Source of the DNA: an uncultured Moraxella sp.
GTDB lineage: Bacteria; Pseudomonadota; Gammaproteobacteria; Pseudomonadales; Moraxellaceae
Assembly: GCA_927911235.1 (NCBI GenBank)
Contig: CAKMOY010000110.1
Location: 1 to 5,276, forward strand
DNA length: 5,276 nt
Direction of reading: 5' to 3'
Below, piece by piece: positions 1-5,276 of the stretch. The position numbers were made by a program, and so were the translations under genes. The notes beneath the pieces were generated by a model, which was not told the origin of the DNA, did no database searches, and saw only the letters and a program-made list of their open reading frames with translations. Within the stretch, counting starts at the first letter, position 1. Each line of letters opens with the position of its first letter.

Positions 1-402
1 CTTGAACATGGCGATGCCTTATGTACTGATGATAAAAAATATCAAATTTTTTCGTAAAATTAATTCAAATCCAAATTACCAAAAAAATTTTACTTGCCTT
101 GCCTATTAAAAAAACGTGAGAAAATCGCTAAAAGACCTTCGCCAAAAAAAGCAAAAACCGATAATGCCAAAAAATCCATGCAAATCATGGACGTAAATGA
201 AATCGCGGTTAAAAAAGCGTTAAAAAATGCCGATATTCTCATTCATGGGCATACGCACCGACCATATGAGCATTTATTAGAAAATGGAAAAAAAAGACTG
301 GTGCTTGGGGATTGGCGAATGGATAAGAAGGCGGTTAATGCCGTGATTGCAGTAGGTTATGACAAGGGTATTGAACTTTTAACTTTCACAAAAATCAAAT
401 AA
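1..402 (+). pseudogene. lpxH: UDP-2,3-diacylglucosamine diphosphatase LpxH, 3' part, frameshifted as sequenced
   Basis: LpxH is a membrane-associated metallophosphoesterase that hydrolyses UDP-2,3-diacylglucosamine to lipid X (2,3-diacylglucosamine 1-phosphate) plus UMP in lipid A synthesis. The 5' end lies outside the window. Frame 1 opens with the metal-site motif HGD followed by LCTDD, then hits a stop at 55-57. Reading resumes in frame 1 further on, through SMQIMDVNE and the metal-binding HGHTHRP (244-264), to the TAA at 400-402. Between these, LALPIKK (93-113) reads in frame 3 and RKINSNPNYQK (53-85) in frame 2. Deleting one base from each of six runs (T47-52, A81-87, A108-114, C136-137, A144-150, A153-157) gives one continuous frame. 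It includes KREKIAKRLRQKSK and aligns without gaps to the E. coli protein as I remember it. The family identity is secure. Whether the gene is really broken or mis-sequenced cannot be settled here, but error is favoured. Confidence 0.88.
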
Positions 403-430
403 AAAAACGTGCCAAACGGCACGTTTTTTT
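401..430. terminator. Bidirectional intrinsic terminator between lpxH and tkt
   Basis: The perfect stem ACGTGCC (407-413) / GGCACGT (418-424) encloses the loop AAAC. It is flanked by an A run on the left (401-406) and a T run on the right (425-430), which extend the pairing. The hairpin begins inside the lpxH stop codon and lies 23 bases beyond the tkt stop. With a U tract on either strand it can terminate both convergent transcripts. Confidence 0.9.
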
Positions 431-452
431 CATTGTAACAATGATAAACCAA

Positions 453-2450
453 TTAAATCAGCGATTTCACCGCACTCACCACCGCCTCACTGGTAATGCC
501 AAAGTGGTTAAACAAGTCTTTGGCAGGGGCAGACTCACCAAAGGTTGTCATGCCAATCACCTTGCCATCAAGCCCCACAAATTTATACCAATAATCCACA
601 TGGCTTGCCTCTACCGCCACACGGCTACGAACATTTGACGGCAACACGCTTTCACGGTAAGCACTATCTTGGCTAACAAACACTTCGGCACATGGCATAG
701 ATACCACACGCACGCCCACGCCTTGACCGCTTAATTCTTGATAAGCATTCATCGCAAGCTCTACTTCCGAACCTGTGGCAATGATGATGGCTTGTAAATC
801 AGCCTGCTCTTTGGCAAGCACATAACCGCCTTTAGCGATGTTTGCCACTTGTGCGTCATCACGGTTTTGGTGCGGTAGGTTTTGACGACTAAAAATCAGA
901 GCCGATGGGGTGGTTTTGGCTTTTAGGCTCTCAACCCACGCCACCATAGATTCCACCGTGTCGCATGGTCGCCATGTGTGCAAGTTTGGCGTAGCACGCA
1001 GACTGGCAAGCTGTTCTACAGGCTGGTGCGTTGGCCCATCTTCGCCAAGTCCAATGCTGTCATGGGTATAAACGTTAATCACACGCTGTTTCATGAGTGC
1101 TGACATACGCACCGCATTGCGAGCATATTCCATAAACATCAAAAACGTTGCCACATAAGGGATAAAGCCACCATGCAAGGCAATGCCGTTGGCAATCGCT
1201 GTCATGCCAAATTCACGCACACCATAATGAATGTAGTTGCCCGCTGGGTCATTTTCTAGGGCTTTGGCATTTTTAAACCATGTCAAATTTGACCCTGCCA
1301 AATCTGCCGAACCGCCCAAAAGCTCTGGCAACAAAGGTTGCAAGGCGTTAATGGCGTTTTGACTGGCTTTACGACTGGCGATATTTTCTGGATTGGCTTG
1401 ACATTGTTTGATAAAATCTTGGGCTTTTTGTTCAAAATCAGCAGGCAAGTCTCCATTCATACGGCGTAACAATTCTTTGGCAAGCTCTGGATACGCCTTT
1501 TGATAGCTGTCAAACTCCGCTTGCCAATTGCCTTGTACCACCTCACCTTTGGCAACACCATTCCAAGCGTCATAAATCTCTTGTGGAATGACAAACGGTT
1601 CTGCCGTCCAGCCCAAAGTTTCACGAGTTAAGGCAATCTCATCATTGCCAAGTGGGGCTCCGTGGCAGTCTTCCTTGCCTTGTTTGTTTGGCGAACCTGC
1701 CCCAATCACAGTTTTACAAATGATTAAAGACGGTTTTTTACTCTCATTTAAGGCATTTTCGGTGGCTTTGCCAATTGCCTCGCTGTCATGTCCGTCCACC
1801 GTTTGTACTTGCCAGCCATAAGCCTCAAAGCGTTTTTGGGTGTCGTCAGAAAACCAGCCTTCCACTTCGCCATCAATAGAAATGCCGTTGTCATCATAAT
1901 ACACCACCAATTTGCCAAGCTCTAGCGTGCCAGCCAGTGAACACGCCTCATGGCTAATGCCTTCCATCAAACAGCCATCACCCAAAAAGCAATAAGTGTT
2001 GTGATTGATAATTTCATGCCCATCACGGTTAAACTGATTTGCCAACGTTTTTTCGGCAATGGCAAAACCTACCGCATTGGCAATGCCCTGACCTAGCGGA
2101 CCTGTGGTGGTTTCAATGCCTGCGGTGTAGCCGTATTCTGGGTGGCCGGGCGTTTTTGAGTGCAATTGACGAAAATTCTTTAAATCGTCAATAGACACAT
2201 CATAACCAGACAAATGTAGCAAGGCATAATGGAGCATTGAGCCATGACCATTTGACAGCACAAAGCGGTCTCGGTTTAGCCATTTTGGGTCTTTTGGGTT
2301 GTGTTTTAAAAATTTACGCCAAAGCACTTCGGCAATGTCTGCCATACCCATTGGGGCTCCAGGGTGTCCAGAATTGGCTTTTTGAACAGCGTCCATTGCA
2401 AGGACACGAATGGCGTTGGCATTGTGGCGTTGGGTGATTGGGGTTGGCAT
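453..2450 (-). CDS. tkt: Transketolase
   Basis: This thiamine-diphosphate-dependent cytosolic enzyme moves two-carbon ketol units between sugar phosphates in the non-oxidative pentose phosphate pathway. From the chosen start it has 665 residues, close to the 663 of E. coli TktA, and it reads without interruption. The TPP-binding half has SGHPGAPMG (27-35), SNGHGSML (66-73), GPLGQG (117-122), GDGCLMEG (158-165) and DDN (186-188). The middle domain has [10 protein letters not shown] (379-388), the catalytic glutamate in REFGM (E413) and [12 protein letters not shown] (469-480, with the conserved His). The C-terminal domain has [10 protein letters not shown] (557-566) and TTFGESAPA (635-643). 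The frame extends 22 codons further upstream to an ATG ending at 2516. The ATG at 2448-2450 is preferred because AAAGGA lies just upstream, the homology begins soon after it, and it gives the family length. The gene is convergent with lpxH and divergent from the nitroreductase. Confidence 0.97.
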   Translation of the reverse strand: MPTPITQRHNANAIRVLAMDAVQKANSGHPGAPMGMADIAEVLWRKFLKHNPKDPKWLNRDRFVLSNGHGSMLHYALLHLSGYDVSIDDLKNFRQLHSKTPGHPEYGYTAGIETTTGPLGQGIANAVGFAIAEKTLANQFNRDGHEIINHNTYCFLGDGCLMEGISHEACSLAGTLELGKLVVYYDDNGISIDGEVEGWFSDDTQKRFEAYGWQVQTVDGHDSEAIGKATENALNESKKPSLIICKTVIGAGSPNKQGKEDCHGAPLGNDEIALTRETLGWTAEPFVIPQEIYDAWNGVAKGEVVQGNWQAEFDSYQKAYPELAKELLRRMNGDLPADFEQKAQDFIKQCQANPENIASRKASQNAINALQPLLPELLGGSADLAGSNLTWFKNAKALENDPAGNYIHYGVREFGMTAIANGIALHGGFIPYVATFLMFMEYARNAVRMSALMKQRVINVYTHDSIGLGEDGPTHQPVEQLASLRATPNLHTWRPCDTVESMVAWVESLKAKTTPSALIFSRQNLPHQNRDDAQVANIAKGGYVLAKEQADLQAIIIATGSEVELAMNAYQELSGQGVGVRVVSMPCAEVFVSQDSAYRESVLPSNVRSRVAVEASHVDYWYKFVGLDGKVIGMTTFGESAPAKDLFNHFGITSEAVVSAVKSLI

Positions 2451-2456
2451 AGTTTT

Positions 2457-2462
2457 TCCTTT
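2457..2462 (-). promoter_or_regulatory. Ribosome binding site fixing the tkt start
   Basis: AAAGGA on the minus strand lies 6 bases before the ATG at 2448-2450. It supports the 665-residue form over the 687-residue form. The spacer AAAAACT resembles that of the nitroreductase site (AAAAAGGAAAAACCC before ATG at 2655). Confidence 0.75.
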
Positions 2463-2492
2463 GGTAGGTTTTGATTGAAATGCAGGCATTTT

Positions 2493-2498
2493 ATCATA
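2493..2498 (-). promoter_or_regulatory. Possible -10 element for tkt
   Basis: TATGAT on the minus strand (one mismatch to TATAAT) would give a leader of roughly 35 bases before the 2450 start. It would place the alternative upstream start at 2516 outside the transcript. No good -35 hexamer stands 16-18 bases upstream, so this is a weak candidate only. Confidence 0.25.
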
Positions 2499-2560
2499 TT
2501 TTGCCAATTTTTTCATCAGTTTAAAAAATAGCTTAATAAATTGGCGAAATTAAGGTATGA

Positions 2561-2578
2561 TAATAACTTTGATTATTA
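2561..2578. repeat. Short inverted repeat upstream of the nitroreductase promoter
   Basis: TAATAA (2561-2566) and TTATTA (2573-2578) form a 6-base inverted repeat around the spacer CTTTGA. It ends 5 bases before the -35 box at 2584, a position where an activator or repressor dimer could bind. In AT-rich intergenic DNA such repeats arise easily by chance, so a regulatory role is a guess. Confidence 0.2.
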
Positions 2579-2583
2579 AGTTT

Positions 2584-2612
2584 TTGACGATATCTAAATG
2601 CGTCTTTAAAAT
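2584..2612 (+). promoter_or_regulatory. Sigma-70-type promoter for the nitroreductase cluster
   Basis: TTGACG (2584-2589) and TAAAAT (2607-2612) are separated by exactly 17 bases; each hexamer has one mismatch to consensus. Transcription would start near 2619, giving a leader of about 35 bases before the ATG at 2655. This is the only strong promoter-like match in the divergent intergenic region and may serve the nitroreductase, gpsA and the genes after it. Confidence 0.6.
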
Positions 2613-2654
2613 AAGATATGTCACCAGTTAAATTTTAACAAAAAGGAAAAACCC

Positions 2655-3215
2655 ATGAACACACAAGAAATTTTAGACTTTATCCAATCACGCCGTTCTA
2701 TGGGACGACTACTCGCCCCTGCTCCAAATGCCGAACAACTTAAACAAGCCGTCAGCGTAGCATTAACCGCACCTGACCATAAACAATTAAACCCTTTTCG
2801 CTTTGTCGTTCTTGAGAATCAAGCCTTGGATAATCTTGGTTTAGCTTTACACCAAGCGACTTTGGACAAAGGCGATACAGACGAAACCGCTTTACAAAAA
2901 GCCAAAATGCTACCAAAACGAGCCCCAATGATTATCGCTTGTGTAACAGATTACAAAAACCACCCAAAAGTGCCAGAATTTGAGCAATTATTATCCGCAG
3001 GGGCAGGCGTGCAAAACTTGCTGTTAGCCTTACAAGCTCAAGGTTTCGCCAGCGTTTGGCGAAGTGGCGATTTGATGAATAGCCAAGCGGTAAAACAATT
3101 TTTTAACTTAACCGATAATAATCAAGTCGTTGGCTTTATTTATGTGGGAATGGCAGGGGCGGAATTGCCACCAAGAAAAGCGGTAAATACTGATGATTTT
3201 TTAACATTTTATTAA
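2655..3215 (+). CDS. Nitroreductase family protein, YdjA type
   Basis: This is a small FMN-dependent NAD(P)H oxidoreductase, 186 residues and probably cytosolic. It resembles E. coli YdjA (183 residues), a minimal member of the nitroreductase fold that works as a homodimer. Visible family features are SRRS near the N-terminus (12-15, FMN phosphate contact in the family), APDHKQLNPFRF (39-50), RAPMII (89-94), the helix LSAGAGVQNLLLA (113-125), WRSG (135-138) and GFIYVG (160-165). The ATG follows the strong site AAAAAGGAAAAACCC. Family members reduce nitroaromatics or quinones in vitro, but the natural substrate of this type is not known and nothing nearby indicates one. It is probably the first gene of a transcript that continues into gpsA 30 bases downstream. 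The frame is intact. Confidence 0.92.
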   Translation: MNTQEILDFIQSRRSMGRLLAPAPNAEQLKQAVSVALTAPDHKQLNPFRFVVLENQALDNLGLALHQATLDKGDTDETALQKAKMLPKRAPMIIACVTDYKNHPKVPEFEQLLSAGAGVQNLLLALQAQGFASVWRSGDLMNSQAVKQFFNLTDNNQVVGFIYVGMAGAELPPRKAVNTDDFLTFY

Positions 3216-3245
3216 TATTTTAAATTATTTTAAGAGAAAAATTTT

Positions 3246-4484
3246 ATGAAAAAGCCGTTAGAAAATTTAAACCATTTAAACTTACAAAATCTAAAAAACG
3301 AAGCCTTACATTTAACAGAAAATTTTGGCGATAATTTAGAAATTTTACATTCAGGCAAAGAAAAAGCCAGTAAATTGGTTGGTGAGTTGCTACAAAATTT
3401 TAAAAACCGCAAAAACAAACCGCAAACCGATGACGATAACAAGGGCTTGACTGTGCCTTTGACGATGACGTTTTTGGGTGGGGGCAGTTTTGGCACAGCG
3501 ATGGCGAACCTTGCCAGCCGTAACGGTTGCGATGCAACCTTGTGGGTGCGTGATAAACGCACTGTCAAAGCCATGCAAAAAACCCACATTAATAAAAAAT
3601 ATTTGCCTGATTTTAAATTGGATAAACGGTTAAAATTTTCACATGATTTGGAAGAAGCGGTTAAGGGCAAAGATATTATTTTTGTGGCGATTCCCAGTTC
3701 TGGTTTTCGTGAAATTTTGCAAAAAATCGCACCTTTTATCACATCGCAAGTCGTCATTTCTTTGACAAAAGGTATGGAAAAAGAAACCTTCGCCTTGATG
3801 AGCGAGATTATCAAAGAAGAGTTACCAAACGTGGCGTTTGGGGTGATGAGTGGTCCAAACCTTGCCAAAGAAATCATGAACAATATGCCAACGGCAACCG
3901 TGATTGCCAGTGAGTCCGAAGCGGTTCGCCATGCGGTGCAAGTGGCGTTACATGGGGCGTTTTTTCGGGTGTTTGGCAGTGATGATGTGGTAGGCGTGGA
4001 ACTTGGCGGTGCGTTAAAAACATCTATGCGATTGCGATGGGTATGGCGGGTGCGTACGAAGTTGGCGATAATACCAAAGCCATGATTTTGACCCGTGCGT
4101 TAGCGGAGATGAGCCGTTTTGGCGTTCATGCAGGGGCAAATCCTTTGACGTTTTTGGGCTTGTCTGGCGTGGGTGATTTGTACGCCACTTGTGCGTCCCC
4201 GCTAAGCCGAAATTATCAAGTTGGCAATATGCTTGGTAAGGGTTTAAGCCTTGAACAAGCGGTCAAAAAACTCGGACAAACGGCAGAAGGCATTAACACC
4301 ATTCAACAGGTGCATGAAAAAGCAAGCAAGGACGGTATTTATATGCCGATTACCCATGCGTTGTATGATATTATTTTTAATGAGCAAGCACCATTGGCGT
4401 GGCGTTAGACTTGATGGAAAAGGCTTTCGTAGTGATGTAGAATTTGTCATGCCACATGATAAAGTGAATGAAGACCTAAAATAA
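3246..4484 (+). pseudogene. gpsA: Glycerol-3-phosphate dehydrogenase [NAD(P)+] GpsA, frameshifted three times as sequenced
   Basis: GpsA reduces dihydroxyacetone phosphate to sn-glycerol 3-phosphate, the backbone for phospholipid synthesis, in the cytosol. The first frame gives residues 1-258 correctly: a 73-residue extension, the Rossmann loop GGGSFG (78-83), VAIPSSGF (147-154), SLTKG (172-176, conserved Lys) and MSGPNLAKE (201-209). After VELGGALK, whose last Lys is also conserved, the frame is lost. One extra A in the run 4016-4020 restores [13 protein letters not shown] and the C-terminal domain ([49 protein letters not shown]). One extra G next to 4399 gives APLAVALDLM, and one extra A in 4418-4421 gives EKGFRSDVEFVMPHDK, ending at TAA 4482-4484. 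The repaired protein would have 413 residues. The start follows AAGAGA (3232-3237). As sequenced, the product stops after 279 residues. Loss of GpsA is usually severe, so sequence error is the likely cause. Confidence 0.92.
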
Positions 4485-4493
4485 GGGGATTTT

Positions 4494-5042
4494 ATGACAA
4501 GTGCAATCACCAAACAAGAAGCGAGGCTATACACCTTAAATGATGTCAAAATTGCCGAAGAGAAAACAGGTGAAAAACATCAATTGATTGATGGGCGTAT
4601 CTACTCAATGGCAGGTGCGTCCGAAAAGCACGTCGCCATTACAGGCAATATTAACACTTTGCTGAATATGCACTTTCGTGCCAACAAAATTGACTGCTTT
4701 CCTTATTCAAGCGATTTGGCTGTGCATTATAATGATAAAAATTATTATTATCCTGATATTGCGGTCAAATGTTTGGACGGTGAAATTAAAATCATTGTGG
4801 AAGTGTTGTCAAAATCTACGCACCAAGACGACCAAACTATAAAATTTGATAACTATATTTTGGCGTGCAAAGGTTTGCAAGAGTATGTGTTGGTTGAGCA
4901 AGATGTTATGCAAGTGATTGTTTATCGCAAAGAAGATGATTGGACGCTGGGGCATACTTACCGAGAAAAGTCGATTGTTGAGTTAAAAAGTATTGGATTT
5001 TCTACACCCATTGAAGAGTTTTACTATTGGGTCATGAAGTAA
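4494..5042 (+). CDS. Uma2 family (DUF820) putative endonuclease
   Basis: This 182-residue protein has the Uma2/DUF820 pattern, a PD-(D/E)XK nuclease-like fold abundant in cyanobacteria and scattered elsewhere, with no settled biological role. Visible elements are HQLIDGRIYSMAGAS (29-43), the short helical segment around ITGNINTLL (49-57), YSSDLAV (71-77), YYYPDIAV with the putative catalytic Asp (84-91, D88), IIVEVLSKST with the second acidic residue (E103), and the D..IKFDNY helix (K117, Y121) followed by LQEYVLVEQD (128-137). The active-site acids and Lys are present, so an active nuclease is possible. The start at 4494 follows AAGGGG (4483-4488) that overlaps the end of gpsA. The gap to gpsA is 9 bases and translation may be coupled. 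No partner gene or transposase is visible. The family call is confident; substrate and role are unknown. Confidence 0.88.
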   Translation: MTSAITKQEARLYTLNDVKIAEEKTGEKHQLIDGRIYSMAGASEKHVAITGNINTLLNMHFRANKIDCFPYSSDLAVHYNDKNYYYPDIAVKCLDGEIKIIVEVLSKSTHQDDQTIKFDNYILACKGLQEYVLVEQDVMQVIVYRKEDDWTLGHTYREKSIVELKSIGFSTPIEEFYYWVMK

Positions 5043-5079
5043 AAATTAATGGTAAATTTAACCTAAAAAGGTATAAATT

Positions 5080-5276
5080 ATGAGTAAAAAATATGTAATT
5101 CGTGAAATTATTGGCTCTAGACTATCAAGAACTAAAAAAAACTCACTTAATCAAAATCCCATAAATGGCGTTGTAATTCATTCAAATCTTTATTCCAATG
5201 CCACCTTGCGAAACGGTGTTTCTCATCTTCAAGTGAAACTCAAAATTTGCGACTACACCATTAAATTTGGCAAGTC
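5080..5276 (+). CDS. Unrecognised protein, 5' part only
   Basis: An open frame starts at ATG 5080, preceded by AAAAAGG (5065-5071) at suitable spacing, and stays open for 65 codons to the window edge. It begins MSKKYVIREIIGSRLSRTKK and contains NGVVIHSNLYSNATLRNG and KICDYTIKFGK. The start is basic, with no signal peptide or membrane segment in the visible part. I do not recognise a family. It lies 37 bases after the Uma2 gene on the same strand with no terminator between, so it may belong to the same transcript. The good ribosome binding site and uninterrupted frame support a real gene, though 65 codons without homology is modest evidence. Confidence 0.6.
   Translation, partial: MSKKYVIREIIGSRLSRTKKNSLNQNPINGVVIHSNLYSNATLRNGVSHLQVKLKICDYTIKFGK

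Noticed and set aside
94..402. A separate 102-residue protein starting at TTG 94
   Set aside because: Its sequence is the C-terminal part of LpxH (IMDVNE, HGHTHRP), and its apparent start only reflects the frame breaks upstream.
401..430. Palindromic repeat element or uptake sequence between lpxH and tkt
   Set aside because: It occurs once in the window and has the stem plus T tract of an ordinary intrinsic terminator at a convergent gene junction.
2451..2516. N-terminal extension of transketolase from an ATG at 2516
   Set aside because: The 22 extra residues lack family similarity, and the internal ATG at 2450 has AAAGGA at good spacing and gives the usual length.
3230..3883. A 217-codon open frame on the minus strand opposite gpsA
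   Set aside because: It lies wholly over the well-supported GpsA coding sequence, has no sensible ribosome binding site or recognisable domain, and looks like a shadow of the sense codons.
4016..4020. Programmed frameshifting or phase variation at the A run in gpsA
   Set aside because: The run is only five bases, there is no slippery heptamer with a downstream structure that I can see, and two further frame changes follow, so a single switch would not give a working enzyme.
4037..4408. An independent 123-residue gene downstream of a short gpsA
   Set aside because: It is the C-terminal domain of GpsA in a shifted frame, with no ribosome binding site of its own.
1..5276. CRISPR array, tRNA, rRNA, insertion sequence ends or att-like direct repeats
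   Set aside because: No regularly spaced repeats, tRNA-like cloverleaf, transposase motifs or matching terminal repeats were seen on reading both strands; apart from short intergenic gaps the window is coding.

Overview
The window is a stretch of ordinary chromosomal housekeeping genes from a gammaproteobacterium of the Moraxellaceae, probably Moraxella. The basis is the moderately AT-rich composition and a GpsA whose recognisable sequence ([39 protein letters not shown]) resembles the Acinetobacter/Moraxella form more than the E. coli one. The genus is an inference from remembered family sequences, not from a search.

Layout from left to right. Positions 1-402 (+) hold the 3' part of lpxH (lipid A pathway), broken by several single-base frame changes. 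A hairpin with A/T flanks at 401-430 separates it from tkt (transketolase, 453-2450, minus strand), which is intact. A 204-base intergenic region (2451-2654) carries the divergent start signals of tkt and of a rightward cluster. That cluster is a YdjA-type nitroreductase (2655-3215), gpsA (glycerol-3-phosphate dehydrogenase, 3246-4484, frameshifted three times as sequenced), a Uma2/DUF820 family PD-(D/E)XK protein (4494-5042), and the 5' end of an unrecognised gene (5080 to the window edge). The gaps are 30, 9 and 37 bases and no terminator is visible between the genes, so they may be co-transcribed from the promoter at 2584-2612.

Functionally, lpxH and gpsA both feed envelope lipid synthesis (lipid A and the glycerol phosphate backbone of phospholipids), tkt serves the non-oxidative pentose phosphate pathway, and the nitroreductase is a flavin oxidoreductase of unknown substrate. 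The Uma2 protein and the last gene have no evident link to these.

The most notable observation concerns sequence integrity. In lpxH, six one-base insertions, all in short mononucleotide runs between 47 and 157, account for every frame change; removing them gives an ungapped match to the LpxH family. In gpsA, three one-base losses, two in A runs and one at a G, account for all frame changes and restore a full-length C-terminus. Conserved residues are otherwise intact, so base-calling or assembly errors are more likely than gene decay. I found no convincing new defence, mobile or RNA-based system. The less ordinary items are the Uma2 gene 9 bases behind gpsA, the long N-terminal extension of GpsA, and the unidentified last gene.
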